DNA of 64,000 nt from Marinobacterium sediminicola (GCF_022343685.1 NZ_CP092123.1:3100001-3164000); one strand, 5' to 3'; shown: positions 52,468 to 62,670, counted from the first letter of the stretch. Numbers and translations: made by a program. The notes: generated from the sequence alone by a model not told the origin.

Positions 52468-54624
52468 ATGATTTTTCGTGGATCACGATGCCCTCTCTAT
52501 TTGGCCCCGTTACTGGGAATTGGACTTTTTGCCCAACCGTCCCAGGCAAATGAAACCTTTTACCTGAACGAACAGGCTTTTCTCACCGAAATCCCTGAAA
52601 TCACCTCGGCCACAAGGCTTTCACAACGGCTGACCGAATCACCGGCCTCCATCAGCATTATTACCCGCGATATGATTTCAGCGTCCGGTGCCCGCAACAT
52701 CCCCGACCTGATGCGCCTGGTTCCCGGATTTCAGAGCTACCATGTCAGTGCCAACAAGTTTGCCACCACCTACCACGGCGCCAGCGACGACTTCCCTCGC
52801 CGGCTTGAAGTCATGGTGGATGGCCGCAGTGTCTACCTGCCTTTGCTGGCCACCGTGGACTGGACTTCGCTGGGGATCAATCTGGAGGATATCGACCGCA
52901 TCGAAGTGGTCCGTGGCTCCAACGTGCCGACTCAGGGTTCCAACGCCTTTATGGGTTCAATCAACGTCATCACCCGCGAACCGGCCGCTGAACAGGGTGG
53001 CTATGTCAACGTCACCGGCGGCAGCATGGACACCCGCGAACTGCGTTTTGGCCACACCGATACCCTGGGCCTGTGGAGCTATCGTCTGTCCGGCGGGCAC
53101 GGCCAGAACGAGGGTTCCGACCTGTTCGAAGACGGCATGAAGCACAACTACCTCAGTTTCAGCGGCAGCTACACACCCACGCTGACCGATACCCTGTGGA
53201 TACAGGCAGGGGTGGATCGGGGGTATACCGATGTGGGTCAGGCAGATGACGCAGATAATCAATACAATCGCCGTGATCATAATGCCAGCTACCAGTCGAT
53301 CAAGTATCAGAATCTGTATTCCGATACCGGTACCCTGCAGTTGACGGCTTATCACAATTATCTGGATTTAAGCACAGATTTGATGTCCCGCCAGTATTTG
53401 ATTGAGGAAGAAGGGATACCGGAAGAGCTGGTTGATGCTTATCGTCAGGTAAACACCTTGCGTGAAGACTCCGAGCATGGCACCAGTCATACCTATGACA
53501 CCGAGCTGCAAATAACTGAACGTATCAAAAATTTTGATCTGGTTGGTGGCTTGGGATATCGCAGAGAGCAAATCCACAGTGACGTTCTGCTGCAATCAGG
53601 CGGCGTTTCAGAAGATCGATGGCGCGCCTTCGGTAACCTCGACTGGCAACTAACACAGCGCTGGAATTTGAACTCAGGCCTGATGTATGAAGATAGCTCT
53701 GAGGGCAATGACGCCTTTTCATACCGAAATGCAGTGATGTTTCACCCAAGCAGCCAACAGAGCTGGAGATTGTCATATTCAATCAGTGAACGCCTGCCGT
53801 CATTGCTGGAACGCTACGGTAATGCCGCAATCTTTGCCCCCACTATTGCTGGTCTCACCAATGACATTACCGTCTACGACTACGATGCCAGCACAAACCC
53901 TGACCTGAAGCCTGAACGGATCAAAACCCTGGAGCTTGGTTACTATCTGGCTTTTGAGGATAACAGAGGATATCTGGATGCTCGTGTCTTTCACGAAAGG
54001 ATACGTTCAGGCATTTCAAGCGCGTGGCGGCCATATGACCCGTCTACTGATTTTACAGGGCTGGATCGCTTCAATTATCAATGGCTGGAGCCAAATGACC
54101 CAGATAATCCATATACTGGAATTGCAGGTTGTAAACCCGAGATTGATGCGCGTGTAAGGCAGCAGGACAATATTTCAGACATCAATAACTCCGGTGTCGA
54201 ATTCCAGTTCAAGCATCAGCCAACTTCTTCGTTCTGGTATTTACTCAATTACGCCTACACCGACAATGATGTAAAAAACTGGGATCAAGGCCCCGAGTCA
54301 GTCTGTAAGGCTTTCGGTCAGGATGATTCTCTAACCCCCTTGCACACCGCATCCCTGATGCTGAACTGGGAGCCCACGGGTGATCTGAACCTGAGCCTGA
54401 TGCACTACTATATGGATAGTGTTGATTGGCTGGAAGGCGGGTGGCGTAACAGCTACCAGCGCACCGACCTGCGCGCCGCTCACAACTGGCAGCTTGGCGC
54501 CGACACCGAACTGGAAGCATCCGTGACGGTACAGAACGCCTTTGGTCCCACCTACGCCGAGTTCTATGAATACAATCTGTTTGACCGACGAGTCTGGCTG
54601 CAGCTGATGCTCAGGTACCATTAA
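52468..54624 (+). CDS. TonB-dependent outer membrane receptor
   Basis: This 718-residue protein has a signal peptide (cleavage near SQA, residue 27), a plug domain (LTESPASISIITRDMISASG, IEVVRGSNVPTQGSNAFMGS, VNVITREPA, residues about 50-170) and a 22-strand beta-barrel ending WLQLMLRYH. Substrate unknown; no siderophore gene is nearby. The following binding protein and histidine kinase genes lie 12 bases and 1 base overlap away, so all three probably form one unit. Confidence 0.93.
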   Translation: MIFRGSRCPLYLAPLLGIGLFAQPSQANETFYLNEQAFLTEIPEITSATRLSQRLTESPASISIITRDMISASGARNIPDLMRLVPGFQSYHVSANKFATTYHGASDDFPRRLEVMVDGRSVYLPLLATVDWTSLGINLEDIDRIEVVRGSNVPTQGSNAFMGSINVITREPAAEQGGYVNVTGGSMDTRELRFGHTDTLGLWSYRLSGGHGQNEGSDLFEDGMKHNYLSFSGSYTPTLTDTLWIQAGVDRGYTDVGQADDADNQYNRRDHNASYQSIKYQNLYSDTGTLQLTAYHNYLDLSTDLMSRQYLIEEEGIPEELVDAYRQVNTLREDSEHGTSHTYDTELQITERIKNFDLVGGLGYRREQIHSDVLLQSGGVSEDRWRAFGNLDWQLTQRWNLNSGLMYEDSSEGNDAFSYRNAVMFHPSSQQSWRLSYSISERLPSLLERYGNAAIFAPTIAGLTNDITVYDYDASTNPDLKPERIKTLELGYYLAFEDNRGYLDARVFHERIRSGISSAWRPYDPSTDFTGLDRFNYQWLEPNDPDNPYTGIAGCKPEIDARVRQQDNISDINNSGVEFQFKHQPTSSFWYLLNYAYTDNDVKNWDQGPESVCKAFGQDDSLTPLHTASLMLNWEPTGDLNLSLMHYYMDSVDWLEGGWRNSYQRTDLRAAHNWQLGADTELEASVTVQNAFGPTYAEFYEYNLFDRRVWLQLMLRYH

Positions 54625-54636
54625 TCCGGAGTTTGG

Positions 54637-55584
54637 ATGATCACAGGGATGCAAGGATTGGACAGGATCACCCGACTATTGACCCGCAGATTACTGCCGG
54701 GACTGATATTCTGCCTGTTCGGCGCCGGTTTGCGTGCCGAGCCGGTACTGCTGGTACTCAGCGATTTCAGTCCCAGTTACAACCAGGTCCGTGATGCTGT
54801 CATGATGACGGCACAGCAGCCTCCTGTCGTGACCACACCGGACCAGTTGACTCCCACCGACAGTCACCGCGGCACCATTCTGGCAGTTGGCAGCCGTGCC
54901 TGCGAACAGATGCTCAGTCGCTACCATCCGGATACCCGTCTGGTATGCAGCTTCCTGCCTTCAACCACCTTCGTGCAACTGAAACGACAGCTACTGCCTG
55001 AACAGGGGCAGCCACAGGTGAGCGCCATTTTTATCGACCAGCCCTTGCTGAGACAGATACGTCTGGCAAAACTGGTCAGGCCCGATGCACGCTTTCTGGG
55101 TTCGGCACTGGGCAATAATAGTCAATCACTACGAAGTGAGCTTGAGAGCGGTAGCAAGGAAGCAGGGCTTGAGTTGCAGCTGTCTTATCTCACCACTCAG
55201 GATAACCCCGTTGAGAAACTGACACCGGTCATCCAGAACAGCGACCTTTTTCTGGTGATCCCGGACAGTTCAGTATTCAACCGCGCCATCTCCAAATGGC
55301 TGCTGTATCTGTCACTGCGTAACCAGGTGCCCGTCATCGGCTTCTCTGAGAGTTATACCAACGCCGGTGCCACCGCTTCCGTTCACTCCTCGCCCACCCA
55401 GATCGGTCAACAGGCAGGTGAATGGTTGAACCGGCTCTCCGCTGGCGAAGCTCTGCCCCCTCCCAGTTACCCCGCTTACTTTGATGTCAGCATCAATACC
55501 GTCGCAGCGCGCACGCTAAATCTGAAACTAACCTCAGGCGAAGCACTGGAGCAGGAACTGTTACGGCTGGAGGCAAGGCGCTGA
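54637..55584 (+). CDS. Periplasmic ABC-type substrate-binding-like protein
   Basis: This 315-residue protein has a signal peptide or anchor (LLPGLIFCLFGAGLRA, cleavage about residue 34) and a two-lobe fold suggested by ILAVGSRACEQMLSRY, SAIFIDQPLLRQIRLAKL and VPVIGFSESYTNAGATASVH, typical of the PF04392-like binding proteins. No ABC permease or ATPase is encoded nearby, so it more likely delivers a ligand signal to the adjacent histidine kinase. It overlaps the kinase gene by one base. Confidence 0.82.
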   Translation: MITGMQGLDRITRLLTRRLLPGLIFCLFGAGLRAEPVLLVLSDFSPSYNQVRDAVMMTAQQPPVVTTPDQLTPTDSHRGTILAVGSRACEQMLSRYHPDTRLVCSFLPSTTFVQLKRQLLPEQGQPQVSAIFIDQPLLRQIRLAKLVRPDARFLGSALGNNSQSLRSELESGSKEAGLELQLSYLTTQDNPVEKLTPVIQNSDLFLVIPDSSVFNRAISKWLLYLSLRNQVPVIGFSESYTNAGATASVHSSPTQIGQQAGEWLNRLSAGEALPPPSYPAYFDVSINTVAARTLNLKLTSGEALEQELLRLEARR

Positions 55585-57857
55585 TGGGGGGATTGGGCAA
55601 TCAACTGAGTATCCGCAGCAGGGTGCTGCTGCTGGCACTGGTTCCGATGCTCACCCTAGCCGGCATACTGGGGTCCTACTTCACCTATAGCCGCCTGTCC
55701 GACAGTACCGATAAAATGCTCGAGCGGGGCCACCTGATCACTGATCTGCTGGCTTCAGCAGCTGAATTCGGTGTTATCAGCGGCAACCGATATCAGCTGC
55801 GCATTCTCAGCCAGAAAACCCGGCAAACCCACCCCGAAGTGCGCGATATTCTGTTCTACGATGCCGACTTCAACCTGCTGCACCGGAGCCAGACTTTCCC
55901 GGTAGAGCTCAGCCCTGCCAGCCCCTCCCACCAGGCGCTCGATAAAAGCTGGCTGTTTTTCAGTCCAATCACCACCAGCGCACTGCTGCTGGAGAACAAC
56001 CCGGAACTGGCCATGGCAGCGCCGCAACCCGGCAACAGCGGCTGGGTGGCCATGGTATTGTCGGCCGATGGCCATGCCGGTGCGCGCCGCGAAATGTTGA
56101 TGAATAGCCTGCTGCTGATTGGGGCTGGCCTGCTGGTGACGGCCGTTGTCGCCGGACGTTTTGGCTTGCGTATTACCCGTCCGATTCAGGCGCTGAGCCA
56201 GGTCGTGGAACGGCTGGAGGAGGGACAGCTGGATACCCGAGCCGCCACAACTCAGGCCTCTGGAGAGCTGGGCAGGCTGGCACGCGGCATAAACCGAATG
56301 GCTTCCCGTATCCAGGCTTCCAGCCGCGAACAGTCTGAACAGATCAGCAAGGCGACCCGACAGCTGACCACCACACTGCGTCATCTGGAGCAGCAGAACG
56401 AAGCCCTCTCTCTGGCTCGACGGCAGGCTGATGAAGCCAACCATGCCAAGGATGAGTTCCTGGCACGCATGAGTCACGAATTGCGGACACCGCTGACGTC
56501 GGTACTGGGCTTTTCCAAACTGATGCAGCGTACCCAACTGACGCAGGAGCAACAGCAGTACTGTCAGATCATCGATCAGACCTCAACGCTGTTGCTAACC
56601 ATCATTGACGATATCCTCGACTTTTCCCGCCTCCAGTCCGATGCCATTGAGCTGGAACAGCTTCCCTTCAGCCCGCGCCAATGTCTGCTCAACCTGTTGG
56701 AGATGCAGGCCCCCATGGCCCAACATAAGGGACTGACCCTGATCGAGGAACTGTCAACGGAACTGCCTGAAGCGCTGGTCGGTGACCCGACCCGGCTATC
56801 TCAGGTCTTGACCAACCTGCTGAGCAACGCAATCAAATTCACCCAGGACGGAGAGGTTCGCCTCAGTGCACAAGCCATCCGTGCGGGCCGCCACTGCAAG
56901 CTGACCTTGAGTGTCAGCGACACCGGCATCGGCATCTCGCCGGAACACCAGCGTCACCTATTCCAGGCCTTCAGTCAGGCCGACAATACCATCAGCCGTC
57001 GTTACGGCGGCTCAGGGCTGGGTCTGGTGATCGCGCATCGCCTGACGCAAATGATGGGCGGCAATCTGGAACTGGAAAGCCAGGAAGGCATAGGCACTCG
57101 CGTCGCTCTGACCCTGACCTTGCCTCTGGCCACCGGTTCACTGTCGGAAACACCACAAAACACCGCCCAAGAGTACACCAGCAACTACCAGCTCAGCTGC
57201 CCGCTGAAGGTACTGCTGGCCGAAGACAACGACTTCAACCGGTTGTTGATCTACAAGGTGTTGAATCAGGCGGGAGCCCGAGTGATCACAGCGGTCTCTG
57301 GCACGCTGGCAGTAGAGCGCTTCCGTCAGGAGCGGCCTGATCTGGTCTTGATGGACGTGCATATGCCACAAATGGACGGGATCGAAGCAACCCGGCAGAT
57401 ACGCCGCCTCGATAAACAGACACCGATTATCGCGCTGACTGCCAATGTGATGCCCCACGAGCATCAGGCACTGCAGCAGGCCGGTGCCGACGCGGTGATG
57501 ATGAAGCCGGTCAAGCTGCCAGAACTGTTCGCCCACCTGGATCGACTCTGCAGAGTGTCTGCAACGGGCTCGGATCAAACGCCTGCCGAGCTATTGGAAC
57601 ATGTCGACCCGGAGGAACTGCATCGCGAGCTGGAGCAGCAACTGGACGCTCTATGCCCGGCTGTGGAAGAAGGCCAACTTGAGGTGATCCGGCGTCACGC
57701 CCACCAGTTGCTGGGACTGGCGGGGCTATACCAGTTACCGGAGCTGGAAGCAGCGGTAGCCGATCTGCATCAGGCTGCGGTCGCCGGCGACATTCCCCTG
57801 TGCTGGAAACGCTGTTTCCGTCTGCGCAGGCTGATCGAACACCACCAATATCACTGA
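55584..57857 (+). CDS. Hybrid sensor histidine kinase with receiver and HPt domains
   Basis: This 757-residue protein has two membrane helices (about 13-33 and 172-192) enclosing a periplasmic sensor, HAMP (about 195-250), HisKA with the phosphorylated His in MSHELRTPLTSVLGFSK (about 297), HATPase_c with SDTGIGIS and GGSGLGLVIAHRL (about 400-515), a receiver with phospho-Asp in DLVLMDVHMPQMDG (about 588) and an HPt with RRHAHQLLGLAGLY (about 704). This is a BarA/ArcB-type phosphorelay. No stand-alone response regulator follows. Linkage to a TonB receptor and a binding protein suggests it senses the imported compound. Confidence 0.94.
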   Translation: MGGLGNQLSIRSRVLLLALVPMLTLAGILGSYFTYSRLSDSTDKMLERGHLITDLLASAAEFGVISGNRYQLRILSQKTRQTHPEVRDILFYDADFNLLHRSQTFPVELSPASPSHQALDKSWLFFSPITTSALLLENNPELAMAAPQPGNSGWVAMVLSADGHAGARREMLMNSLLLIGAGLLVTAVVAGRFGLRITRPIQALSQVVERLEEGQLDTRAATTQASGELGRLARGINRMASRIQASSREQSEQISKATRQLTTTLRHLEQQNEALSLARRQADEANHAKDEFLARMSHELRTPLTSVLGFSKLMQRTQLTQEQQQYCQIIDQTSTLLLTIIDDILDFSRLQSDAIELEQLPFSPRQCLLNLLEMQAPMAQHKGLTLIEELSTELPEALVGDPTRLSQVLTNLLSNAIKFTQDGEVRLSAQAIRAGRHCKLTLSVSDTGIGISPEHQRHLFQAFSQADNTISRRYGGSGLGLVIAHRLTQMMGGNLELESQEGIGTRVALTLTLPLATGSLSETPQNTAQEYTSNYQLSCPLKVLLAEDNDFNRLLIYKVLNQAGARVITAVSGTLAVERFRQERPDLVLMDVHMPQMDGIEATRQIRRLDKQTPIIALTANVMPHEHQALQQAGADAVMMKPVKLPELFAHLDRLCRVSATGSDQTPAELLEHVDPEELHRELEQQLDALCPAVEEGQLEVIRRHAHQLLGLAGLYQLPELEAAVADLHQAAVAGDIPLCWKRCFRLRRLIEHHQYH

Positions 57858-58235
57858 TTAGAAACGGCGAAAGAAGGGCTCATCCCTGATCAGCTGCTCG
57901 AGCTCTAGCTGCACCTCGGCCAGACGCTTGCGCGCTGCACGATCATAAAGATAGGGGGCCAGGCCATCACTGGCCGGAGGATGGGTATCGTCGCCTTCGT
58001 GAATATCCACACAGCGACGCCGGATCGACTCCAGCTCCGGGTCATGCAGCACCGGAAAACCGACAAACATCTCCCATTCATCGCGTCGTGCATCACCCGA
58101 TTGAACCTGCCGCATCAGCTCCAGCACCTTACGCCGATCCGGTCGCCAGGTCGGCGCACGCCCCCATATGAGCGCCACAACCAGGCCTCCGATCAGCAGC
58201 AGGGATACCACAAAGGCGATGAAGAATTCGGCCAT
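57858..58235 (-). CDS. Small membrane-anchored protein of unknown function
   Basis: This 125-residue protein has one N-terminal membrane helix (about 4-24) and a soluble part with WRPDRRKVLELMRQVQSGDA and DPELESIRRRCVDIHEGDDT. I do not recognise a named function; similar proteins occur next to DUF2489 genes. Lies 5 bases after the DUF2489 gene on the same strand. Confidence 0.78.
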   Translation of the reverse strand: MAEFFIAFVVSLLLIGGLVVALIWGRAPTWRPDRRKVLELMRQVQSGDARRDEWEMFVGFPVLHDPELESIRRRCVDIHEGDDTHPPASDGLAPYLYDRAARKRLAEVQLELEQLIRDEPFFRRF

Positions 58236-58240
58236 GCTGC

Positions 58241-58717
58241 CTACTTCAGCGGCTCACCGCTGCTCAGTTCACGGGCAATGGCATTGACCGCTTCCTGATG
58301 TTCAGCTTCCAGCGCTTCCATCTCCTGCTGATATTCGCGTTTGAGTTTTTTCGGCAGTGCCTGCCACTCCTCCTTGATCGGAATATGGCTGGTCCTGTCA
58401 TGCACTTCGGTAATCACGGCATAGGCCTCCTGCTGCAGCAGCTGGGGCCGAAAATTCTCCAACAGTACCTTGAGACGGATACAGCCTTCGGTCAGGGTCA
58501 TCTTTTCGTCATGCAAGATGGCACCGGCCACCAGACGAATGCTTTCCTGCAGATACTGATGACGCTCTTCCAATGCGGCCAGAGCAGCCGCTTCACGCGC
58601 GGCCTGCTGCTGTTGCCGGGCTCGTGCCCGACTGAGTTGACGGTAAATAACGGCAGACAGAATCACAATGGCCAACAGGCCGATGGCGATCAGGCTATAG
58701 ATCAAAGTGTTGCTCAT
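58241..58717 (-). CDS. DUF2489-domain membrane protein
   Basis: This 158-residue protein has an N-terminal helix (LIYSLIAIGLLAIVILSAVI) followed by a coiled, charged region and the DUF2489 segment LEERHQYLQESIRLVAGAIL through LKVLLENFRPQLLQQEAYAV. Function unknown. The ATG at 58717 is chosen because AGAGG precedes it. Coupled to the 125-residue membrane protein gene. Confidence 0.86.
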   Translation of the reverse strand: MSNTLIYSLIAIGLLAIVILSAVIYRQLSRARARQQQQAAREAAALAALEERHQYLQESIRLVAGAILHDEKMTLTEGCIRLKVLLENFRPQLLQQEAYAVITEVHDRTSHIPIKEEWQALPKKLKREYQQEMEALEAEHQEAVNAIARELSSGEPLK

Positions 58718-58860
58718 GTTGTCCTCTTGCGCGGTTGGCTGCAGGTGCATTATGCCAGAGAAGGCCCTTGCCTCTCATTACGCAATCGGTAACGGAAAGG
58801 TTTCCCAAGTTCAAAGGCGACGGCAGGCCATCCTTCCTGCCTGCCGCCGATATGCCGTTC

Positions 58861-59844
58861 TTACTCGAAAGTACGTGGCTTGAGGTTGTCAGGCTTGAGG
58901 AATGGCTTTTCACCGGTGTTATCATGCTGTCCCAACACACGACCGTTGACTTCGGTGCCATAGCGAGTGTGTTTGTGGAAGCCGATAAACTGCTCACGGG
59001 TTTCCCGCGCGTCACCGGTAAAGCGAGGATCTTGAGGCCGTTCCTGGCTGTTGATATACCAGGCTACATTCCAGGCCTCGTCATCGCTCAGCGAACCCGG
59101 TTTGCTCAACGGCATGTTGTTCTTGATGAACGAAGCCGCAGTGAAGACCCGGGTCATGCCCGCTCCCCAGTTATAGGCGCCATCGCCCCACAACGGCGGA
59201 AACACTACCTTGCCATCCTTCCTCTGGCCCGCACCATCACTGCCATGGCAGATGGCGCAGTTCGACTCGTAGATGGCCTTACCCTTTTCATAACTCACAT
59301 CACCGGGAATCTGCTTACCCAGGTGGCTGAACCCTCTGCCGGCAATGTTGCGCTCATACACTGGCGCACGCTTGGCCAGCCACTGATGGTAGGCCGCCAG
59401 AGCCAACATATCGTCGCTGCCATAAGCAGGCGGCCTGCCGTTCATGGAGTACGAGAAACAGCCGGCAATACGTTCTTCCAGTGAATTGACGTGCTTGTTC
59501 TTGCCACGGTAGTCAGGCAGCGTTGTGGCTGCAGGCCATACAGGACCGGACCAATTCATGCGTCCTTCACCCATATGGCAGCTTTTGCAGTTCATGTCGT
59601 TGAACACGTACTCACCACGGAACTGCTGGGTATTCATGAACATGTCATATCCCTTGAGGATGACCTTGCGCAGTTCCGGGTTGATCGTTTCATCAGCCAT
59701 CAAATCATCGAGGGTCGGCGCTTCATGTACATACTGACCGGGCTTGCTTTCGGGTAGATTCACCGGCACAAGTACATCAGCAGCCTGCACCGCCTGGCTC
59801 AGGACCGTGGCTCCGAGGGCTATCATCAGATACTGGCTGTTCAT
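58861..59844 (-). CDS. tsdA: Diheme cytochrome c, thiosulfate dehydrogenase (TsdA)-like
   Basis: This 327-residue protein has a signal peptide (residues 1-21) and two heme-binding motifs, CKSCH (86-90) and CAICH (196-200). Between them IAGCFSYSMNGRP places Cys129 as the heme ligand, the feature of TsdA-type enzymes. WGDGAYNWGAGMTRVFTAAS is another family block. TsdA oxidises thiosulfate to tetrathionate or the reverse. It overlaps the tsdB-like gene by one base. Catalytic direction unknown. Confidence 0.85.
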   Translation of the reverse strand: MNSQYLMIALGATVLSQAVQAADVLVPVNLPESKPGQYVHEAPTLDDLMADETINPELRKVILKGYDMFMNTQQFRGEYVFNDMNCKSCHMGEGRMNWSGPVWPAATTLPDYRGKNKHVNSLEERIAGCFSYSMNGRPPAYGSDDMLALAAYHQWLAKRAPVYERNIAGRGFSHLGKQIPGDVSYEKGKAIYESNCAICHGSDGAGQRKDGKVVFPPLWGDGAYNWGAGMTRVFTAASFIKNNMPLSKPGSLSDDEAWNVAWYINSQERPQDPRFTGDARETREQFIGFHKHTRYGTEVNGRVLGQHDNTGEKPFLKPDNLKPRTFE

Positions 59845-60506
59845 TATTGCGGCCCTCCGTTGGCGGCGACCGCCTGCTGTGCTCCCAGGTAGGCTGCCAC
59901 TGCTTCTATCTGCTGCTCACTGAGACGTTCAGCCACGCCGGTCATCAGCTGGTTGGGGTCGTTATGACGATCGCCGGCACGCCAGGCATTGAGCTGTTGC
60001 TTGATGTAGTTTGGATGCTGGCCGGCAATTCCCGGGAAGGTTGCGCCCATCCCCTGATTGTCGGGACCATGGCAGCTTTCACAGGCCGGAATGTAATGGT
60101 TCCAGTCCCCCCGTTTGGCGATTTTTTCCCCTTGCGCCACCAACTCAGCGTCGCCTGCGGCTGGCGCAGCCGGAACCGGCTGCTGGGCATAATATGCCGC
60201 CACAGCAAGAATTTGCTGTTCGCTCAGATTATCCACATTCGGCTGCATGATCGGACTGACCCGCTGGCCGCTGTTGTAGTCACGAATCTGTTTGGCGATG
60301 TACTTTTCATCCAGTCCAGCCAGACGCGGAAAGCCGGCTGCATTGTTGCCAGCTCCATCCAGACCGTGGCACGCCAGACAGGGTGCCCCGCTGCCATCTC
60401 CCTGCATGGCCACCTGTTGACCATTCGTGACTTCCCCCTGAGCCTGAACTGTGCCGCTGACCAATAAAGCACCGGCAAGCGTCAGGCGCCAGTATCGTTT
60501 CAACAT
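59844..60506 (-). CDS. tsdB: Diheme c4-type cytochrome, TsdB-like electron acceptor
   Basis: This 220-residue protein has a signal peptide (residues 1-22) and two c-type hemes, CLACH (43-47) and CESCH (141-145), in two similar halves, as in cytochrome c4. Directly upstream of tsdA with a one-base overlap, it fits TsdB, which carries electrons between TsdA and the respiratory chain. Confidence 0.85.
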   Translation of the reverse strand: MLKRYWRLTLAGALLVSGTVQAQGEVTNGQQVAMQGDGSGAPCLACHGLDGAGNNAAGFPRLAGLDEKYIAKQIRDYNSGQRVSPIMQPNVDNLSEQQILAVAAYYAQQPVPAAPAAGDAELVAQGEKIAKRGDWNHYIPACESCHGPDNQGMGATFPGIAGQHPNYIKQQLNAWRAGDRHNDPNQLMTGVAERLSEQQIEAVAAYLGAQQAVAANGGPQ

Positions 60507-60582
60507 GGCATCCCCCGATAAATTCGGTATATCTAATTAATGTTATTCTAATCAAGAATAATCATATGCCATATTGAAAAGA

Positions 60583-62670
60583 CTAAAAAGCCCATCGGGA
60601 GAATCTGGCGACGTCACCCACCATGCTGCCAGACTCCGTCAGTCGGCTTCTCAAACCACTGGCACGACGAACACGCACGCGCACGGCATCATCCAGTCGC
60701 CCTCTGTGTGCCAGCAGCAGGCTGAACCATCGACTGGCACGGGTAATACCGGTATAGACCAGCTCCCGTGTCAGTACCGGGTTGGCTGTCGGTGGCAGCA
60801 GCAGCGCCGTATGCGCAAACTCTGACCCCTGTGACTTGTGTACGGTCATGGCATACACGGTTTCAATCGCCTGTAATCGGCTGGGAAGCACCCACTTCAA
60901 CGAGCCATCCGCCAGCGGAAACACCACCCGCAAACTCTGTCCGTCACGGCCATCAGGTATTGCCAGTGTGATGCCAATATCACCATTCATCAGCCCCAGG
61001 CCATAGTCGTTGCGGGTCACCAGTACCGGTCGTCCCTCGTACCAGCCTTCCGATCGTTCGATCAGCCCCGCTTTCATCAGTGCCGTGGCGATACGATCAT
61101 TAAGCCCTTCGACGCCCCAGGGGCCTCGCCTGAGCGCGCACAACAGCTGAAAGCGCCCAAAGGCTTCCAGAATCTCGCGGGCCCAATGGTCGAGGCTTTC
61201 CGGTGCCGCTTCGGCCGGACGCAAGGCTGCCAACTGCTGCAGATAATGCCGATACCCTTCGGGGGCAGTACCGTCAGCAGCCGGTGCCTGATGACCGCCC
61301 TCAAGCACCAGCCGCTCCAGCATCCGGTCCTCGCCTCCCTTGAGTATGGTCACTCCGAGGTCGGCGTACCCCGCCTGCAACACCTGCTGTACCTGCTCCG
61401 GCTGACCGCTGTTGACCGCCCGCGCCAGCGCACCGATGCCGCTGTCGGCACCAAAACGGTGACTGTACCTGAGCATCGCAATCGACTGTGCCAGTGGTTG
61501 GCTGGAGGTTTCCCCCTCGGCGGCTTGCCACTCGGCCACTGCCTGATCGGTCTGACCTTCCAGCCAGTTCAGCGTTTCGACGGTGTACCCCCCTAGATCG
61601 GCCCCTTCACAGAGATCCCCCAGCACCGAGCCGGCCTCAACCGAGGCCAGCTGGTCCTTGTCACCCAGCAGAATCAGTCGGGCTCTGTTCGGCAATGCTG
61701 ACAGCAGCTGATGCATCATTTCCAGATCGATCATTGACGCTTCATCGACCACGATCAGGTCCGCATGCAGCGGATTATCCGCATGATGGACAAAACGGCG
61801 CGTGCCGGGACGGGCTCCCAGCAGTCGATGCAGGGTCGTGACTTCAAGCGGAATATCCTGCTGCAGGTGGGGTGGCAGCTGTCCAACCGCCCCGCTGATC
61901 GACTCGGTCAGGCGAGCCGCGGCCTTGCCGGTCGGCGCAGCCAGACGAATACGCAGGGCGCGACCATCATCCCGGGCAAGGCTTTGCAGCAGTGCCAGCA
62001 GGCGGACCACGGTGGTGGTCTTGCCGGTACCCGGACCACCGGTAATGATGCCGAAACGACGACCGGCCACCAAAGCACAGGCCAGCTGCTGCCAGTCGAG
62101 ACGTCCTTCTACCGGTGCAAAGAGTTCGCTCAGTCGCGGCTTCAATCCGGCTGCCGGCTGCGGCAGCGGCGAGAGACGTGCGGCAATTCTCTCGGCGACC
62201 TGTACTTCATAGCGCCACTGGCGGTAGAGATAGAGCCGCGTTGACTCGGGCTCCAATACCAGCGGCGTAGCCGGATCACCGGCTCCCACCAGCGAGGATG
62301 CCCGCAAAGCGGCCAGCCATTCGCTGCGCCCAACTCCCTGCAGCAGCTCAACCGGTCTATCCGGCAGGGCCTCACCAAACTCGCCATCCGGTGGCAGTGA
62401 CAGCGCCGTATCCGGTGCTGACAGCAGGTTGTCGATATCGGCACAGATATGACCACGTCCGAGCTGGTGACTGGCCAGCACACCTGCGAGCAGCACTAAC
62501 GGTGAGGTATCCGGTTCCAGCTCCTGCAGAAAGCGCCCCAGGGCCAGATCCAGTGCGCGAATCCAGCCACGCGCCTGCCAGCGCTGCAGCAGATGCTCCA
62601 GCGAGGGCCAGTCCGTCAGCGCAGCATGCAGTCGGCTTTCAGTCGCGAAGAGATCATTCTGCTCAGCCAT
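60583..62670 (-). CDS. recD: Exodeoxyribonuclease V subunit alpha
   Basis: This 695-residue superfamily 1B helicase has Walker A GGPGTGKTTTVVRLL (about residue 208), LIVDEASMIDLEM, and TVHKSQGSEF in the C-terminal half. RecD is the fast 5'-3' helicase of RecBCD, which repairs double-strand breaks and degrades phage DNA. Overlaps recB by 8 bases, the normal enterobacterial order. Confidence 0.96.
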   Translation of the reverse strand: MAEQNDLFATESRLHAALTDWPSLEHLLQRWQARGWIRALDLALGRFLQELEPDTSPLVLLAGVLASHQLGRGHICADIDNLLSAPDTALSLPPDGEFGEALPDRPVELLQGVGRSEWLAALRASSLVGAGDPATPLVLEPESTRLYLYRQWRYEVQVAERIAARLSPLPQPAAGLKPRLSELFAPVEGRLDWQQLACALVAGRRFGIITGGPGTGKTTTVVRLLALLQSLARDDGRALRIRLAAPTGKAAARLTESISGAVGQLPPHLQQDIPLEVTTLHRLLGARPGTRRFVHHADNPLHADLIVVDEASMIDLEMMHQLLSALPNRARLILLGDKDQLASVEAGSVLGDLCEGADLGGYTVETLNWLEGQTDQAVAEWQAAEGETSSQPLAQSIAMLRYSHRFGADSGIGALARAVNSGQPEQVQQVLQAGYADLGVTILKGGEDRMLERLVLEGGHQAPAADGTAPEGYRHYLQQLAALRPAEAAPESLDHWAREILEAFGRFQLLCALRRGPWGVEGLNDRIATALMKAGLIERSEGWYEGRPVLVTRNDYGLGLMNGDIGITLAIPDGRDGQSLRVVFPLADGSLKWVLPSRLQAIETVYAMTVHKSQGSEFAHTALLLPPTANPVLTRELVYTGITRASRWFSLLLAHRGRLDDAVRVRVRRASGLRSRLTESGSMVGDVARFSRWAF

